Shown here piece after piece: positions 17,069 to 27,105 of a stretch of DNA of 64,000 bases. The stretch is from Actinomyces lilanjuaniae (lineage in GTDB: Bacteria > Actinomycetota > Actinomycetes > Actinomycetales > Actinomycetaceae). Made by a program: the position numbers and the translations under genes. Every line of letters starts with the position of its first letter. Positions within the stretch are counted from its first letter, which is position 1. The notes under the pieces were generated by a model. It searched no databases. It was not told the origin of the DNA and worked only from the letters and a program-made list of their open reading frames with translations. The stretch is from contig NZ_CP032514.1 of the NCBI RefSeq assembly GCF_003606385.1, forward strand, positions 62,001-126,000, given 5' to 3'.

Positions 17069-17905
17069 TTAGCCAGGGGCTCTCGCAAGGCCTGCCAGCC
17101 AGGTGCGTCCGGTGTCGGTGATCCGGTAGCGCTGGTGGCGGCTCGTGGGCTTGTCCGGGATGGTCCGCTCCACAAGTCCGGCCTCGATCAGCGGTTCGAG
17201 ATGGCGGCGCGCGTTGCGCGTCTCGTTGCTCAGTCCTATCTGGGACAGCACCTGCGCGCGAGTCCTGTCTGCGGTGCTGAGCAGGGAGAGGATCGCAACT
17301 CGATAGTCCTCCGACTCCGTGCCTTCGTGACGTGGTGCTCCGACTTGGTGACTCGACTTGGTGACTTGGCGCTCTGACTTGGTGACTCGACTTAGTGACT
17401 TGGTGCTCTGACTTGGTGCCCCGACTTGGTGACTCGACTTGTTCACTGGGATCACTGTCATGCTCGTCCGACTTGCTCACCTGCTCCCCGGTCGTGCTCG
17501 GGTCATGGCTGGGCGCGTAGATGGTCACCCGGACCCGGTCCTGGACCTCCTTGATGACGGGGTCGGAGGCCGACCTCGGCGACCTGCTCGAGGACGCGCT
17601 GGACACCGGTGCCCCACTGCTCCATGATCCCCGCCTCGCGGAAGACGCGCGCGAGGGCGGGGTTACGCAGGCGGGATACAGGCGGAGGGGAGGAAGCGTG
17701 TGGGATCAGGGCAGGCGGCGAGGATCCCGGCGTAGGTGGGGACGATCTGCCTGCAGCGGCTCCCTGTCGGGTGACGTAGTGGGAGCGCCGGGTGCTCAGC
17801 GGCGCGCCGACGACGAGTACCGTCTTGTCTCCCAGCGTCACCAGGTCGATCGCCGGGACCAGCTGCAGGGCTTGTCTGGCACGGTCATGGTGAGCCGCCT
17901 GTGGC
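17069..17905 (-). pseudogene. Decayed AlbA_2/HATPase winged-helix DNA-binding protein gene
   Basis: Pieces of one family appear in order on the minus strand: LVTLGDKTVLVVGAPLSTRRSH, PTYAGILAACPDPTRFLPSA, SRLRNPALARVFREAGIMEQWGTG, DPVIKEVQDRVRVTIYAP, a linker of repeated SHQV/TKSS units, and a winged helix ending RYRITDTGRTWLAG. The pieces are in different frames and about 150 residues of the ATPase domain are missing, so the gene is truly broken. The linker repeat shows in DNA as GACTTGGTGACTC units at 17336-17455. An intact relative is at 29693-31438 and a shorter remnant at 9810-9946. Confidence 0.75.
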
Positions 17906-18059
17906 CCAGCAGCGGGACCACGCGCCGCACACAGTTCTGCGACACCGGCCTGAGGATGACGGCATGCAGGATCGTGTCCTGGTGAACCGGGCAGTCCGTC
18001 GCTGCTCGCATCATGACCACTTCGTACCTAGTGTCCTGCCTACCGTCATACCTGCGCAC

Positions 18060-18081
18060 CATACCTACGCGTGTAGGTATG
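18060..18081. promoter_or_regulatory. 9-bp inverted repeat, operator-like
   Basis: CATACCTAC, GCGT, GTAGGTATG forms a perfect 9-bp inverted repeat with a 4-nt centre. It lies between the AlbA_2 remnant (upstream side) and the 3' end of the flippase gene, so it may be the operator of the now-decayed gene. Confidence 0.45.
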
Positions 18082-18147
18082 TTTCTCCGGCTTCAGTTTC
18101 CTGGTCTCCGGCGGATGCTCCAGGCCTCGCGTAGCCCAGCCCACCCC

Positions 18148-20915
18148 TCACAGCTCCCCCGCTCTCTGGAGCCGCTGGAGGCTGAGCCAGCCCACGGGGA
18201 TGGGGACCCAGAAGGTGACCAGCCGGTAGACGATCGCGGTGGACAGGGCGACCCCGGAGGGGATGCCGGCGGCGACCAGGCCTGCGGTCAGCGCCAGCTC
18301 GACCGGCCCGATCCCGCCGGGGGAGGGCACTACTGAGCCCACCGTGTTGGAGGCCAGGTAGGTGATGGCCAGGACCGAGAAGGACAGGGTGTAGCCGAAG
18401 GCCCACAGGCTGGCCGCGAAGGCCAGGATGTAGCTGAGGCTGAGTAGCACCGCCCCGCCGATCCCCAGTGACAGGCGCACGGGGTTGGACATGACCCACA
18501 CCAGGCGTGGCCGTACCTGGCGGTAGGTGGGCTCGATCTTGGCCCACAGCCAGGTACGCGCCTGGGGGACGAGCAGCGCGCAGGCCACCACGACCACAAG
18601 GAGGCCGGCGGCGACCAGCACCCACCCAGACGGCAGGGTCAGCCCCGTGGACTGCCCGGTCAGGGCCGCCAGGATCACCAGCAGCACCACCGTGACCACG
18701 AACTGCACCACCTGCACCAGTGCCACCGTGGCGACACCGATAGCGGTGGGTACGCCCTTGCGGTGGAGGAAGCGCAGGTTGATAGCGGCCCCGCCCACGC
18801 CCGCCGGGGCGACGAGCGCCACCACCGAGCTGGCCAGGTGGACCTCGGTGGATCGCCACAGGGACAGCCTCTGGGGGCTGAAGGCCACCAGGGTCAGGCC
18901 GGCTCCCACGTAGGTGGCCAGGGAGAACACTAGCGCCCCCAGGATCCACCAGACGTTGGCGGCGGCCACGGCCTGGGAGACCTGCTCGAAGTTCATCCGG
19001 GCCAGCAGGGTCCACAGCGCCACCATGCCGATGACTGCCATGATGACGGTGCGTGCTGAGAACCGGCTCAGCCGGGCGGGCTCGGCCTGGGCCGTGGGTG
19101 TCAGGGCCACCAGGGCGTCGCGCAGCTCCTGGAGCACCTGGCGGCTCTCTCCCCGTCGCCCCATGGCCTCGCGGGTGTCACGCGGTAGGACGACTCGCTG
19201 GAGCATCGGGGCGATCGAGGCCAGCTGCTGGGTGCTCAGCGACCGGGACGCGGCGGCAATAGCCCGGTCCACCCCCGTGGTCAGCGCGGTCAGCGCCAGC
19301 GCCTGGGCCAGGTCCACCCGGCGGGACAGCTCGGAGGAGATGGTCTCGCCTGAGCCCCAGTCGAGCAGCCACACCCGCGACTTGGCGTCCACGACGACGC
19401 TAGTCGCGTCAATGGCCAGGTGGGCCAGGCCCGCGGCGTGGGCGTGGCGCAGCTGCTCCCACAGCTGGAGCAGGACGCGGTCGGGAACGTCCTCGCCCAG
19501 GTCGCGGATGGAGCGGGCTCCTGCGACGTGCTCGGTCACCAGCAGCACAGACTCGTCGGCCTCGGCGATCCCTAGGAGGCCGGGGGTGCGGACCAGGGCG
19601 CGCCGCGCCTCCAGGGTCATGAGGGCGGCGTGCTCAGCGGCCGGGCGCACCGACAGGTCCCGGCTGGGAGACAGGCCCTTGACGCGGATCCGGTCCCATA
19701 TGGTGCTCAGGAGGCCGACCACCTGGCGGTCGGCGTCCAGCACGGTAACGTCGCGGCGCTGACCTGAGGTGTCCCACGTCGCGTAGGTGCGGTGGGCGGA
19801 GGTGCGCCCTGGCGACAGGGCTGAGCCGGAGGCCTCCAGCAGGAAGGCGTCCAGGGCGGTGCCCAGCTCGGCGTCGTCGACGGCGGTGATCGTGCTGGCA
19901 GGTCCTGCGGTCCCCTCGGCCTGGCGGGCTGCGGCAGGATCCGGTGGGGCGTCGGGGGACGGCAGGGGTTCTCACGCACCTGCTCGGTGTAGCCCAGGGG
20001 CGCGTCGGTGGTGACCTTCCAGGCCCGGGCGGGCAGGTGGGTGCTGGTAGGGCTGTAGTCAGTGCGCACCAGGTGGGTGGCGTCCACCCCGGCCCGGCGC
20101 AGGGCGCGCACCAGGGTGACCCCCTGCGCCCTGCGGTCGTTGACCCCGACGGCGTAGCGCATGACCAGGCCGACGACCCGTCCCAGGAGGACGGACAGGA
20201 CCGCCCCGGGCAGGGTCAGGGCACTGCGCAGCACTGCCAGGCCGGTGATGGTCCACAGGGCGGCCCAGCCGGTGCGCACCACCGGGGAGCCTCGGCGGTC
20301 GCCGGCTCCGGTGAGCAGGCCCGCCAGGGTGGCAAAGACGGTGGAGATGCCGAGCTGGGCGGTGCCGGAGGCGGTCACGGTCAGCCCGGAGACCAGGGAG
20401 TCAGGCCCCCAGGTACCAAGGGTCGCCAGGAAGGCCAGCGCGACGAGGTTCCCCGCGGCCCCGGCCAGGGCCGCCTCCCCGGCGCCGCGCCAGGAGCCGC
20501 GCAGCAGGTGGTCCAGCAGGACGGCCAGGGGGATGGCGAAGGTCACCAGCCCCTCGACGGCCTGGAGGGGGAGGATGAGGATCTGGCGCAGCACCACGGC
20601 CAGGGCGTTCTGGACGTCCTGGGTGACGCCTGTCGTGGTCTGGTGGGCGTAGATCGCCAGGATGAGGACGGCGCCGACGCTGAGGATGGTGGCGGCCAGG
20701 TCCAGCAGGTCCTCGGTACGTCTGAGGCGGTGCGGGGGCGAGTCCACCAGGATGGTGGTGGAGCGTGGGGACGTCGGCCTGGGAGCCGTGGGGGCCTCCA
20801 GGGCGGGAGCGACGCCGATCGTAGGGATGCCCACCGGTGAGGTCGCCGGGGTGCTGGCAACGGCGGAGGTGCTGTGCTCGTCCGAACCGGGCGGGACGGC
20901 GTCCACGTCGTTCAT
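18148..20915 (-). pseudogene. Membrane/pseudokinase/flippase (UPF0104) fusion, one frameshift, probably intact
   Basis: About 922 residues once a one-base loss in the C run at 19965-19968 is restored. Order: N-terminal disordered tail, 6-7 membrane helices (residues about 60-260), a soluble kinase-like domain, then a C-terminal UPF0104/LPG-synthase-type flippase with 8-9 helices (NTVGSVVPSPGGIGPVELALTAGL). In the kinase-like part the HRD loop reads HLAIDATSVVV, so the catalytic Asp and Asn are lost, while the DFG loop is DWG. Likely lipid-linked substrate transfer across the membrane with a regulatory pseudokinase. ATG 20915 lies 7 nt after a TAGACT -10 box. Confidence 0.75.
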
Positions 20916-20922
20916 GCGGGCG

Positions 20923-20928
20923 AGTCTA
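20923..20928 (-). promoter_or_regulatory. -10 box of a leaderless promoter (flippase gene)
   Basis: TAGACT on the minus strand, 7 nt before ATG 20915. There is no ribosome site, so the mRNA probably begins at the start codon. Confidence 0.5.
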
Positions 20929-21176
20929 GGCGGCGGGTGGGGAAGTTCCTCTTTCTCGGGGACGACGCGCCCGCAGCGGGCCTGCCCGGGCGGGAGGCGG
21001 GAGACGGCGAGCGGGAGGAGGCTGCCGCCGGGCTCCGGCGGAACGTTCGGGTGAGGGTGGGAGACGGGGGAGCAGAGAGCGGGGCGCCCGGCGCTCAGGG
21101 GCCAGGACGGGGCGGCGCGCAGGTGAGGGTGGCACACCAGCGGGGGCAGGCGGCATGGACCTCCACTATGCAAAGA

Positions 21177-21235
21177 AGTTTGCAAAGCAAACTAGAGTGT
21201 GACATGGTTGTCTCGCAAAGTTTGTACAGCAAACT
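21177..21235. promoter_or_regulatory. Two operator-like inverted repeats 42 bp apart
   Basis: AGTTTGCAAAGCAAACT (21177-21193, perfect 7+3+7) and AGTTTGTACAGCAAACT (21219-21235, near perfect) share the consensus AGTTTGY-NNN-RCAAACT and are spaced by 42 bp, four helical turns. They lie just upstream of the membrane protein/winged-helix pair and are probably bound by that regulator. Confidence 0.7.
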
Positions 21236-21261
21236 ACTTGGAAGACAAGAGAGGATCTGCT

Positions 21262-22032
21262 ATGAGTCATGACGGCGCCGCGCTCACCGAAGGAGCGGCA
21301 GCACAGGCAGAAGCACAGGCAGGGCAGGCCGGATCGATCGGACCTGCCGACCAGGCCGAGGTCCGCCCGCCCACACCCATGGAGGCGGAGGCCCTCATCG
21401 TCGCCCAGCGCAGGGACTACGCCCGGCGCAACACCATCCGGTCAGCGCCGCTGCTCCTCGCCTGGGGCCTGGCGTGGCTGCTGGGCTACACCACACTGGC
21501 CCTGGCTGGCGACGGGGGCGGCATCCGCGAGGGCACCAGCGCGGCTGTTGACGCCAGGGCAGCCTACACGGTCTTTGTCGCCTGCCTGGTGGCGGCCGGG
21601 ATCTTCACTGCGGTCTACATTGCGCTGCGCAGCCGTGGGGTGCGTGGCACGAGTGGCCGCCAGGGAGTCCTCTACAGCGGGGCCTGGATAGGTGGTATGG
21701 CCCTGACCGGGGTCATCCTAGGCAGGCTCAACAGCTTCCTGGCCACGGTGGGCACCCCCGAGGCCGGTGCTGTGGGGGCGCTGGTGAGCAGCGCCGTCCC
21801 CTGCCTCGTGGTCGGGGTCATCTTCCTTGTCGGCGCCGCCCTGTGGGGGGACAACGTCATGGGGGCGCTGGGAGGCTGGATCCTGGCAGCTGCGGCCGTG
21901 GCGACCGTGGCTGGGCTCCCCTGGGCTTGGTGGGTCATGGCCGTCGGCGGAGGCGGGGGGATGCTGCTGGCCGCGGCCCGGGACTCCCTGGCCAGCCGCA
22001 GGATCGGGAGCCTGGACCGTGACCGCTGCTGA
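21262..22032 (+). CDS. Multi-pass membrane protein of unknown function
   Basis: A 256-residue protein: an Ala/Gln/Glu-rich cytoplasmic N-terminus of about 60 residues, then six hydrophobic segments (first RSAPLLLAWGLAWLLGYTTLAL). ATG 21262 follows GAGAGG; the longer open frame starts inside the operator region. Its end overlaps the start of a winged-helix regulator by 14 bp, so the two are coupled. Membrane-protein/PadR- or ArsR-like pairs of this kind often control envelope or export functions, but no family is recognised. Confidence 0.7.
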   Translation: MSHDGAALTEGAAAQAEAQAGQAGSIGPADQAEVRPPTPMEAEALIVAQRRDYARRNTIRSAPLLLAWGLAWLLGYTTLALAGDGGGIREGTSAAVDARAAYTVFVACLVAAGIFTAVYIALRSRGVRGTSGRQGVLYSGAWIGGMALTGVILGRLNSFLATVGTPEAGAVGALVSSAVPCLVVGVIFLVGAALWGDNVMGALGGWILAAAAVATVAGLPWAWWVMAVGGGGGMLLAAARDSLASRRIGSLDRDRC

Positions 22033-22324
22033 GGTCCACCTCGACCCTGTCATCCACGCTCAGGCCCGTCTGCGCATCGTGGCGACCCTGGCGGAGCTGC
22101 AGGAGGGCGACGAGCTCCACTTCCCCCGCCTGCGTGAGCTGCTGGGGATGACGGCGGGTAACCTGTCCGTCCACCTGTCCAGGCTGGAGGAGGCAGGCTA
22201 CGTCCGCCAGTCCAAGTCCTTCTCCGGGCGCACCCCAGTCACCTACATCAGCCTCACCTCGGATGGCAGGGCAGCCTTTGAGCGCTACGTGCGTGACCTG
22301 CGCAGGCTGCTGGGCCAGGACTGA
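22019..22324 (+). CDS. Winged-helix transcriptional regulator (HTH_27/ArsR-MarR-like)
   Basis: A 101-residue single-domain regulator with the pattern DPVIHAQARLRIVATLAEL, a recognition helix region LRELLGMTAGNLSVHLSRLEEAGYV and a wing with GRTPVTYISLT. This matches the 'winged helix DNA-binding domain' group found beside small membrane proteins. GTG 22019 overlaps the preceding gene. Likely a repressor of its own operon through the AGTTTGC-type palindromes at 21177-21235. No metal-binding Cys cluster is visible, so a metal-sensing ArsR role is unlikely. Confidence 0.85.
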   Translation: MTAAEVHLDPVIHAQARLRIVATLAELQEGDELHFPRLRELLGMTAGNLSVHLSRLEEAGYVRQSKSFSGRTPVTYISLTSDGRAAFERYVRDLRRLLGQD

Positions 22325-22365
22325 GGCCGACCGGTTGGTGGGGCACGTGTTCGGCCCGGTCGGCC
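22325..22365. terminator. Hairpin between convergent genes
   Basis: GGCCGACCGG (22325-22334) and CCGGTCGGCC (22356-22365) form a perfect 10-bp stem. It begins right at the regulator stop and ends 7 bp before the copA stop, so it may terminate both. No T run is present. Confidence 0.5.
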
Positions 22366-22372
22366 CGAGGCT

Positions 22373-24922
22373 CTAGGCCCGGCGTAGGCGTAGGGAGTTG
22401 GTCACCACCATGACGCTGGAGGCGGCCATGGCTGCGCCGGCCACCATCGGGTTGAGCAGCCCCGCGACAGCCAGCGGGATCGCCGCCACGTTGTAGGCGA
22501 AGGCCCAGAACAGGTTCTGCCGGATGACCCGCAGTGTCGCCCGGGAGACCCGCACCGCAGCGACCACCGCGTCCAGGTCCGGGCGTACCAGGATGATGTC
22601 GGCCGCCTCGATGGCCACGTCCGTGCCCGAGCCCATCGCCATCCCCAGGCCGCGCGTACCGGCCTGGGCCAGGGCCGCCGCATCGTTGACGCCGTCGCCC
22701 ACCATGCCCACGACCGCCCCCCGTGCCTGGAGGTCGGCAACAACGTCGTGCTTGTCGGCGGGCAGGACCTCGCTGACCACGTCGTCCTGGGCAATCCCGA
22801 CCTGGGCCGCGACGTGGGTGGCAGCACGAGCGTTGTCGCCGGTCAGCAGGACCGGACGGAGACCCAGGTCACGCAGGCTGGCGACGGCGCCGGGGGAGGA
22901 GGGCCGGAGCGTGTCGCGGACCGCCAGGACCGCCACCGCCTCCAGTCCCGTCCCGTGGGGGTGCTCGACGGCCAGGGCCACCACCGTGGCGCCGGTCTCC
23001 TCGGCCTCGACCACCGCCTGCCTCAGGGCCTCGGGCAGGGGCGCGCCCAGCTGGGCCAGCCAGCCGGGGCGGCCTGCGGCGGCGTAACGCTCTGCGACCC
23101 GCCCGGTCACTCCCTGGCCCTCGTGGCTGCGGAAGTCTTCCACCGCAGGCAGGGCGTCCGTGCAGCCCCGGGCCGCCGAGGTGACGGCTGCCGCCACCGG
23201 GTGCTCGGAGGCCGACTCCAGGGCACCGACCAGGACCAGCGTCTCAGGAGACAGGGGCTGACGCGGCTGCGGGGGGCGGAGCTGCCAGGAGGCCTCCAGG
23301 TCCAGTGTCATACGCCCCTGCGTAACGGTCCCGGTCTTGTCCAGGACCACTGTGTCCAGGGTGCGCGTGGACTCCAGGACCTCCGGCCCCTTGATGACCA
23401 CACCGAGCCGGGCGGCTCTGCCGGTGCCCACCAGCAGGGCCGTCGGTGTGGCCAGACCCAGCGCGCAGGGGCAGGCGATGACCAGGACCGCGACGGCGGA
23501 GGTCAGGCCGACCTGCGCCGTGTGCCCGGTGACCAGCCACCCCACCAGGGTGAGGGCGGCCAGGGCCAGGACCACCGGTACGAAAACAGCCGAGACCCGG
23601 TCGGCCAGACGCTGTACCGGCGCCTTCCCTGCCTGCGCCGCAGTGACCATAGCCCCGATCTGTGCCAGGGTGGTTCCCGTCCCCACCGCTGTGGCACGCA
23701 CCAGCAGGGTTCCAGAGGTGCTGACGGTGGCGCCGATGACAACGTCGCCCCGGTCAACCTCCACCGGGACGGACTCCCCGGTCAGCATGGAGGCGTCTAC
23801 GGCTGAGCGCCCCTCGACTACCACGCCGTCGGTGGCGACCTTCTCCCCGGGGCGCACGGTGAACAGGTCCCCGACAGCCAGCGCCTCCACGGGGACCCTC
23901 TCCTCGCTGCGCCGGGCCTGAGGAAGCGGGGCGCCGTCCTCGTCAAGGACGTCGATGCTGCTGGTAGAGCCCTCCGGGGAGGTAAGTATCACCCGGGTGA
24001 CCTCCTTGGCGCCCAGCTCCAGAAGCGCGCGCAGGGCGTCCCCGGAACGGTACCTGGCGCGGGCTTCCGCGTAGCGGCCTGCCAGAAGGAAGGTCGTGAC
24101 CCAGGCGGCGGACTCGAAGTACAGGTGCGGGTGGTCGGTCTGCTGCCGTGGCAGGAGCTCCATGGGCATGCGCATGCCCAGCTCCCCCGCCCCGCCCAGC
24201 AGGAGCGCCCACAGGCTCCAGGCGGTCGCGGCCAGCACACCTGTGGACACCAGGGTGTCCATGGTGAAGGTGCCGTGGCGCGCGGCGCTGAGGGCGGAGC
24301 GGTGGAAGGGCCAGGCCCCCCAGGTCGCCACCGGCAGGGCCAGGGTGGCGACGCCCCACTGCCACCCGGTCACCTGGAGCGCCGGGAGCATCGAGACCGC
24401 CATGACGGGAACCGACAGGAGCAGGCAGACCTGTAGCCGACTGCGCAGGTGCTCCGCCCGAGCCCGCTGGGACTCCCCGATGCGTGCCGTGCCTGCGCCT
24501 GTACCGCTTGTGCTGGTGGTGGGCGTCTGTGTGGCTGGGGCGGCTGCCTCGGGGCGCGACTGGTATGACGGCGCCGACGAGCCTGCCTGCTCCTGAGGCT
24601 GCTTCTGAGGCTCCTTGGCGGCCTCCTGGCCCGTCTGCGTGGGCAGGTCGGCGGTGACAGGTGCGTTGGTGGTACCAGTAACCTCAGCGGTGTAACCCGC
24701 TGCGGCGACGGTGGCCAGGAGCGTCTCGTCGCTGACAGGCTCGGTCAGGACCACGTGGGCGGACTCGGTGGCCAGGTTGACCGTCGCGGTGACGCCGTCC
24801 AGCCGGGAGAGCTTCTTCTCTACCCGTGCCACGCAGGCGGCGCAGGTCATGCCGCCTACCACCAGGTCCACAGTGCGTTGCGCAGCCCCGGGAGGCAGCG
24901 GCGGGCTGTCTGTCGTGCTCAT
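22373..24922 (-). CDS. copA: Copper-exporting P1B-type ATPase
   Basis: An 849-residue heavy-metal ATPase: N-terminal HMA domain with [12 protein letters not shown] (C27, C30), eight predicted helices, TGES at 381-384, the transmembrane metal motif CPC at 484-486, phosphorylation loop DKTGT at 528-532, and [10 protein letters not shown] in the ATP-binding domain. CPC with one HMA domain marks the Cu(I) exporters. A Gln/Pro-rich linker (about 95-150) separates HMA from the first helix. The start overlaps the end of the CopZ gene by 4 bp, and a CsoR gene and operator lie upstream, so the operon is copper-induced. Confidence 0.95.
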   Translation of the reverse strand: MSTTDSPPLPPGAAQRTVDLVVGGMTCAACVARVEKKLSRLDGVTATVNLATESAHVVLTEPVSDETLLATVAAAGYTAEVTGTTNAPVTADLPTQTGQEAAKEPQKQPQEQAGSSAPSYQSRPEAAAPATQTPTTSTSGTGAGTARIGESQRARAEHLRSRLQVCLLLSVPVMAVSMLPALQVTGWQWGVATLALPVATWGAWPFHRSALSAARHGTFTMDTLVSTGVLAATAWSLWALLLGGAGELGMRMPMELLPRQQTDHPHLYFESAAWVTTFLLAGRYAEARARYRSGDALRALLELGAKEVTRVILTSPEGSTSSIDVLDEDGAPLPQARRSEERVPVEALAVGDLFTVRPGEKVATDGVVVEGRSAVDASMLTGESVPVEVDRGDVVIGATVSTSGTLLVRATAVGTGTTLAQIGAMVTAAQAGKAPVQRLADRVSAVFVPVVLALAALTLVGWLVTGHTAQVGLTSAVAVLVIACPCALGLATPTALLVGTGRAARLGVVIKGPEVLESTRTLDTVVLDKTGTVTQGRMTLDLEASWQLRPPQPRQPLSPETLVLVGALESASEHPVAAAVTSAARGCTDALPAVEDFRSHEGQGVTGRVAERYAAAGRPGWLAQLGAPLPEALRQAVVEAEETGATVVALAVEHPHGTGLEAVAVLAVRDTLRPSSPGAVASLRDLGLRPVLLTGDNARAATHVAAQVGIAQDDVVSEVLPADKHDVVADLQARGAVVGMVGDGVNDAAALAQAGTRGLGMAMGSGTDVAIEAADIILVRPDLDAVVAAVRVSRATLRVIRQNLFWAFAYNVAAIPLAVAGLLNPMVAGAAMAASSVMVVTNSLRLRRA

Positions 24923-25188
24923 GCCTGCCAGGTGTCGCGCTCGACGGCGTCCAGGGTGTAGTCCCCGGCCTCGTCGATTGCGGCTGCCAGGGCGTCGTCG
25001 TCGAGCCGGGTGTCTGAGACGACCGTGGCCACGGACTGGCCGCCCTTGTTGAGGATGACCGAGACGTTCTTGACGCCGTTGATGGCTTCCAGCTCCTCGG
25101 TGACGTGGGCGACGCAGTGGTCGCAGGTCAGTCCCGACACCCTGAGGGTGGTGGTGCGGTCGGTGCCGTCGGGCGTGAACTCTGTCAT
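24919..25188 (-). CDS. copZ: Copper chaperone CopZ-like HMA protein
   Basis: An 89-residue single HMA domain with the metal site GLTCDHC (C22, C25) and beta-alpha-beta-beta-alpha-beta pattern ([19 protein letters not shown]). It would bind Cu(I) in the cytosol and pass it to the ATPase. ATG 25188 has AAGGAGAA upstream, and the gene overlaps copA by 4 bp. The 200 bp before it, up to the CsoR stop, hold no gene. The N-terminal tail of about 12 residues is longer than usual. Confidence 0.92.
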   Translation of the reverse strand: MTEFTPDGTDRTTTLRVSGLTCDHCVAHVTEELEAINGVKNVSVILNKGGQSVATVVSDTRLDDDALAAAIDEAGDYTLDAVERDTWQA

Positions 25189-25388
25189 GGGGTTCTCCTT
25201 GGGTCTGTGTGTTCCGGTCTCTTGGCGTCTCTTGGTCTCTCGCAGGTCCCGTGCGGCCTGCTGCGCGGTGCCCCTGAGGGGGTGCCCTGGCGGGCTGCCG
25301 CGTGCGGGTGCCGTGGTACCGGGCGGGTGGGCTACTCAGCGGGCTGCTGGTCGCCTGCGGGTCTGATACGCAGCTGCGGGGGAGAGGG

Positions 25389-25670
25389 TCAGGAGCGGAC
25401 CAGGCGGGTGACGGCCTCGCAGGCCTCGCGGATCTTCTCCCGTCCCTCCTCCTCGCTGGTCTGGGCCGCGGCCAGGACGCAGTGGCCCATGTGCTCCTCC
25501 AGGAGGGCGAGGCTGACGGCCTGGAGCGCCCTGGTGGCTGCGGAGACCTGGGTCAGGACGTCGACGCAGTAGATGTCCTCCTCGACCATGCGCGATATCC
25601 CGCGGACCTGGCCCTCGATCCGGCGCAGCCGCCTGAGGTGGTCCTCCTTGGTCTCGGTGTACCCGGCCAT
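25389..25670 (-). CDS. csoR: CsoR-type copper-sensing repressor
   Basis: A 93-residue DUF156 protein with the Cu(I) ligands C35, H60 and C64 ([18 protein letters not shown]), matching the C36-H61-C65 set of mycobacterial CsoR, and a basic DNA-binding N-terminal helix ([15 protein letters not shown]). It represses until Cu(I) binds. I chose ATG 25670, preceded by GGGAGG, over a longer frame rich in Arg/Gly. It is the first gene of the csoR-copZ-copA operon, with a TACCCCC/GGGGGTA operator 82 bp upstream. Confidence 0.93.
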   Translation of the reverse strand: MAGYTETKEDHLRRLRRIEGQVRGISRMVEEDIYCVDVLTQVSAATRALQAVSLALLEEHMGHCVLAAAQTSEEEGREKIREACEAVTRLVRS

Positions 25671-25751
25671 GCTGCCTCCCCGGCTGCCTCGCTGACTTCC
25701 TCTGCTCGCCCGGCTCGCGCCGCGCCGCAGGTGGTCCAAGTCTACCTCATA

Positions 25752-25766
25752 TACCCCCAGGGGGTA
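25752..25766. promoter_or_regulatory. CsoR operator
   Basis: TACCCCCAGGGGGTA is a perfect 15-bp palindrome matching the G-rich CsoR box type, located upstream of csoR. Confidence 0.75.
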
Positions 25767-25871
25767 AGGGGGCGGCCCCGGGTCTCGTCCTACCCCGCTG
25801 GAGCATCGGACTTCTTCCGCTGGAGCCCGGACGGGGAGCCACCAGCAGGGTAGTCATGCCATGCTCGTGCC

Positions 25872-26404
25872 ATGACTAGCCCGACTCCCCTCCCCCGACC
25901 GCCCCGCCTGCTCCCACGGACGCCCAGCGAGCCGCCGCAGCCGACCCTGCTACTCCTGCGGGCACCCTCGCGGTCCTGGCGGGCAACCACCCCCAGCTGC
26001 GAGAGCTGATCGGACGCAACCCCGCCTGCCCGCCGGAGCTGCGCTCCTGGATCAGCCGTGCGCAGGCTGGTAGCGCGCAGTCTGGCGGTCCTGGCCGCGC
26101 GGGTGGGCTGTCACTGGAGGCCTCACATGGGGCGCACCAGCCCGACAGCGACGTACCGGACACCCTGGGCGCACCGCAGGAGGCGTCGTGGGCGCCCCAC
26201 GGGTGGGAACCCTCCGACGTGGGCCTGGGGCCTGAGCCCTTCGGCTCCGTGCTGGGGGACCCGCTGACCGGCTCCCCGCTGGCTGACGTCAGCATGGATG
26301 ACAGCGTGTACGACGAGGAGCAGCAGGCTGGTCCGAAGGGTGTCCCAGGAGGAGCGCCGTCACTCGACCGCCCCGCCCACGGCGTCCCAGGGAAGTACAG
26401 GTAG
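25872..26404 (+). pseudogene. LRV (variant leucine-rich repeat)-type protein, one frameshift, probably intact
   Basis: ATG 25872 opens MTSPTPLP; loss of one C in the run at 25892-25896 then breaks the frame. Continuing in the frame that ends at 26404 gives TAPPAPTDAQRAAAADPATP, then AGTLAVLAGNHPQLRELIGRN and PACPPELRSWI, the pattern of the variant leucine-rich repeat domain common at the N-terminus of actinobacterial proteins. The rest (about 110 residues) is acidic, Gly/Pro-rich and probably disordered. About 178 residues in total. It converges with response regulator 3 (13 bp apart). Function unknown. Confidence 0.6.
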
Positions 26405-26417
26405 CAGGGAAGTACAG

Positions 26418-27105
26418 CTAGAAGGAGGCCCTTGTACCCGTGCGGGCGTAGCCGTGCCGGAAGGCCCAGGCCACGATCTCCAGGCGCGACCTCGCCCCTG
26501 TCTTGCCGAGCAGAGCGGAGACGTGCGTCTTGACTGTGGCCTCGGCGATCGCCAGACGCGAGGCGATCTGCCGGTTCGAGGCGCCCTCGCACAGCAGCCG
26601 CAGCACGTCGCGCTCCCGGTGGGACAAGACGGCGGCTGTGTCCACGTCGGGGACGGAGGCCAGCGCATAGTCAATGAGACGTGGCATGAGCGCCGGGGTG
26701 ACGACCTTCCCCCGGAGTGCGCGACGCGGACCGCGGAGACGATCTCCTCTGTCGACGAGGTCTTGAGCAGGACGCTGCTGGCGCCCGCCTCCAGGCTCTG
26801 TAGCAGGGTGGCGTCGGTGTCCTGGGTAGCCAGGACGACGACGCGGGTCCGGGGGAGGCTCGCAGCACCTCCCGGATCATCGCGGTCCCCTCCACGGGGT
26901 CCTTGGCATCGCCGTGGAGGGAGGTGATGAGGACGTCAACGGTGTGCGCCCGCAGGAACGCCAGTGCCTGGTCCGCCGAGCGCGTCGTGGCCAGGACCTG
27001 GATGCCGACGTCAGCCAACAGGCAGGATCGCAGGTAGGTCAGTGCCATAGCGTCGTCGTCCACGACGGCGACCCTGATGGCCGAGGAGGAGGACTGGGAA
27101 CTCAT
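26418..27105 (-). pseudogene. Atypical NarL-type response regulator 3, two frameshifts, probably intact
   Basis: From ATG 27105 the receiver reads RVAVVDDDAMALTYL, but the usual phospho-acceptor position holds Ser (VDVLITSLHG, S62). After one-base losses at 26851-26855 and 26709-26713 the chain continues RTRVVVLATQDTDATLLQSL and ends with a LuxR HTH (LSHRERDVLRLL...AEATVKTHVSALLGKTG). Restored length is about 229 residues. There is no kinase nearby, so it is likely an orphan, phosphorylation-independent regulator. It diverges from the TOMM-like gene at 27400. Confidence 0.75.

Noticed and set aside
17336..17455. Repeated GACTTGGTGACTC units, CRISPR-like at first sight
   Set aside because: Units are irregular, adjacent without unique spacers, and translate into the SHQV/TKSS linker of the decayed AlbA_2-type gene.
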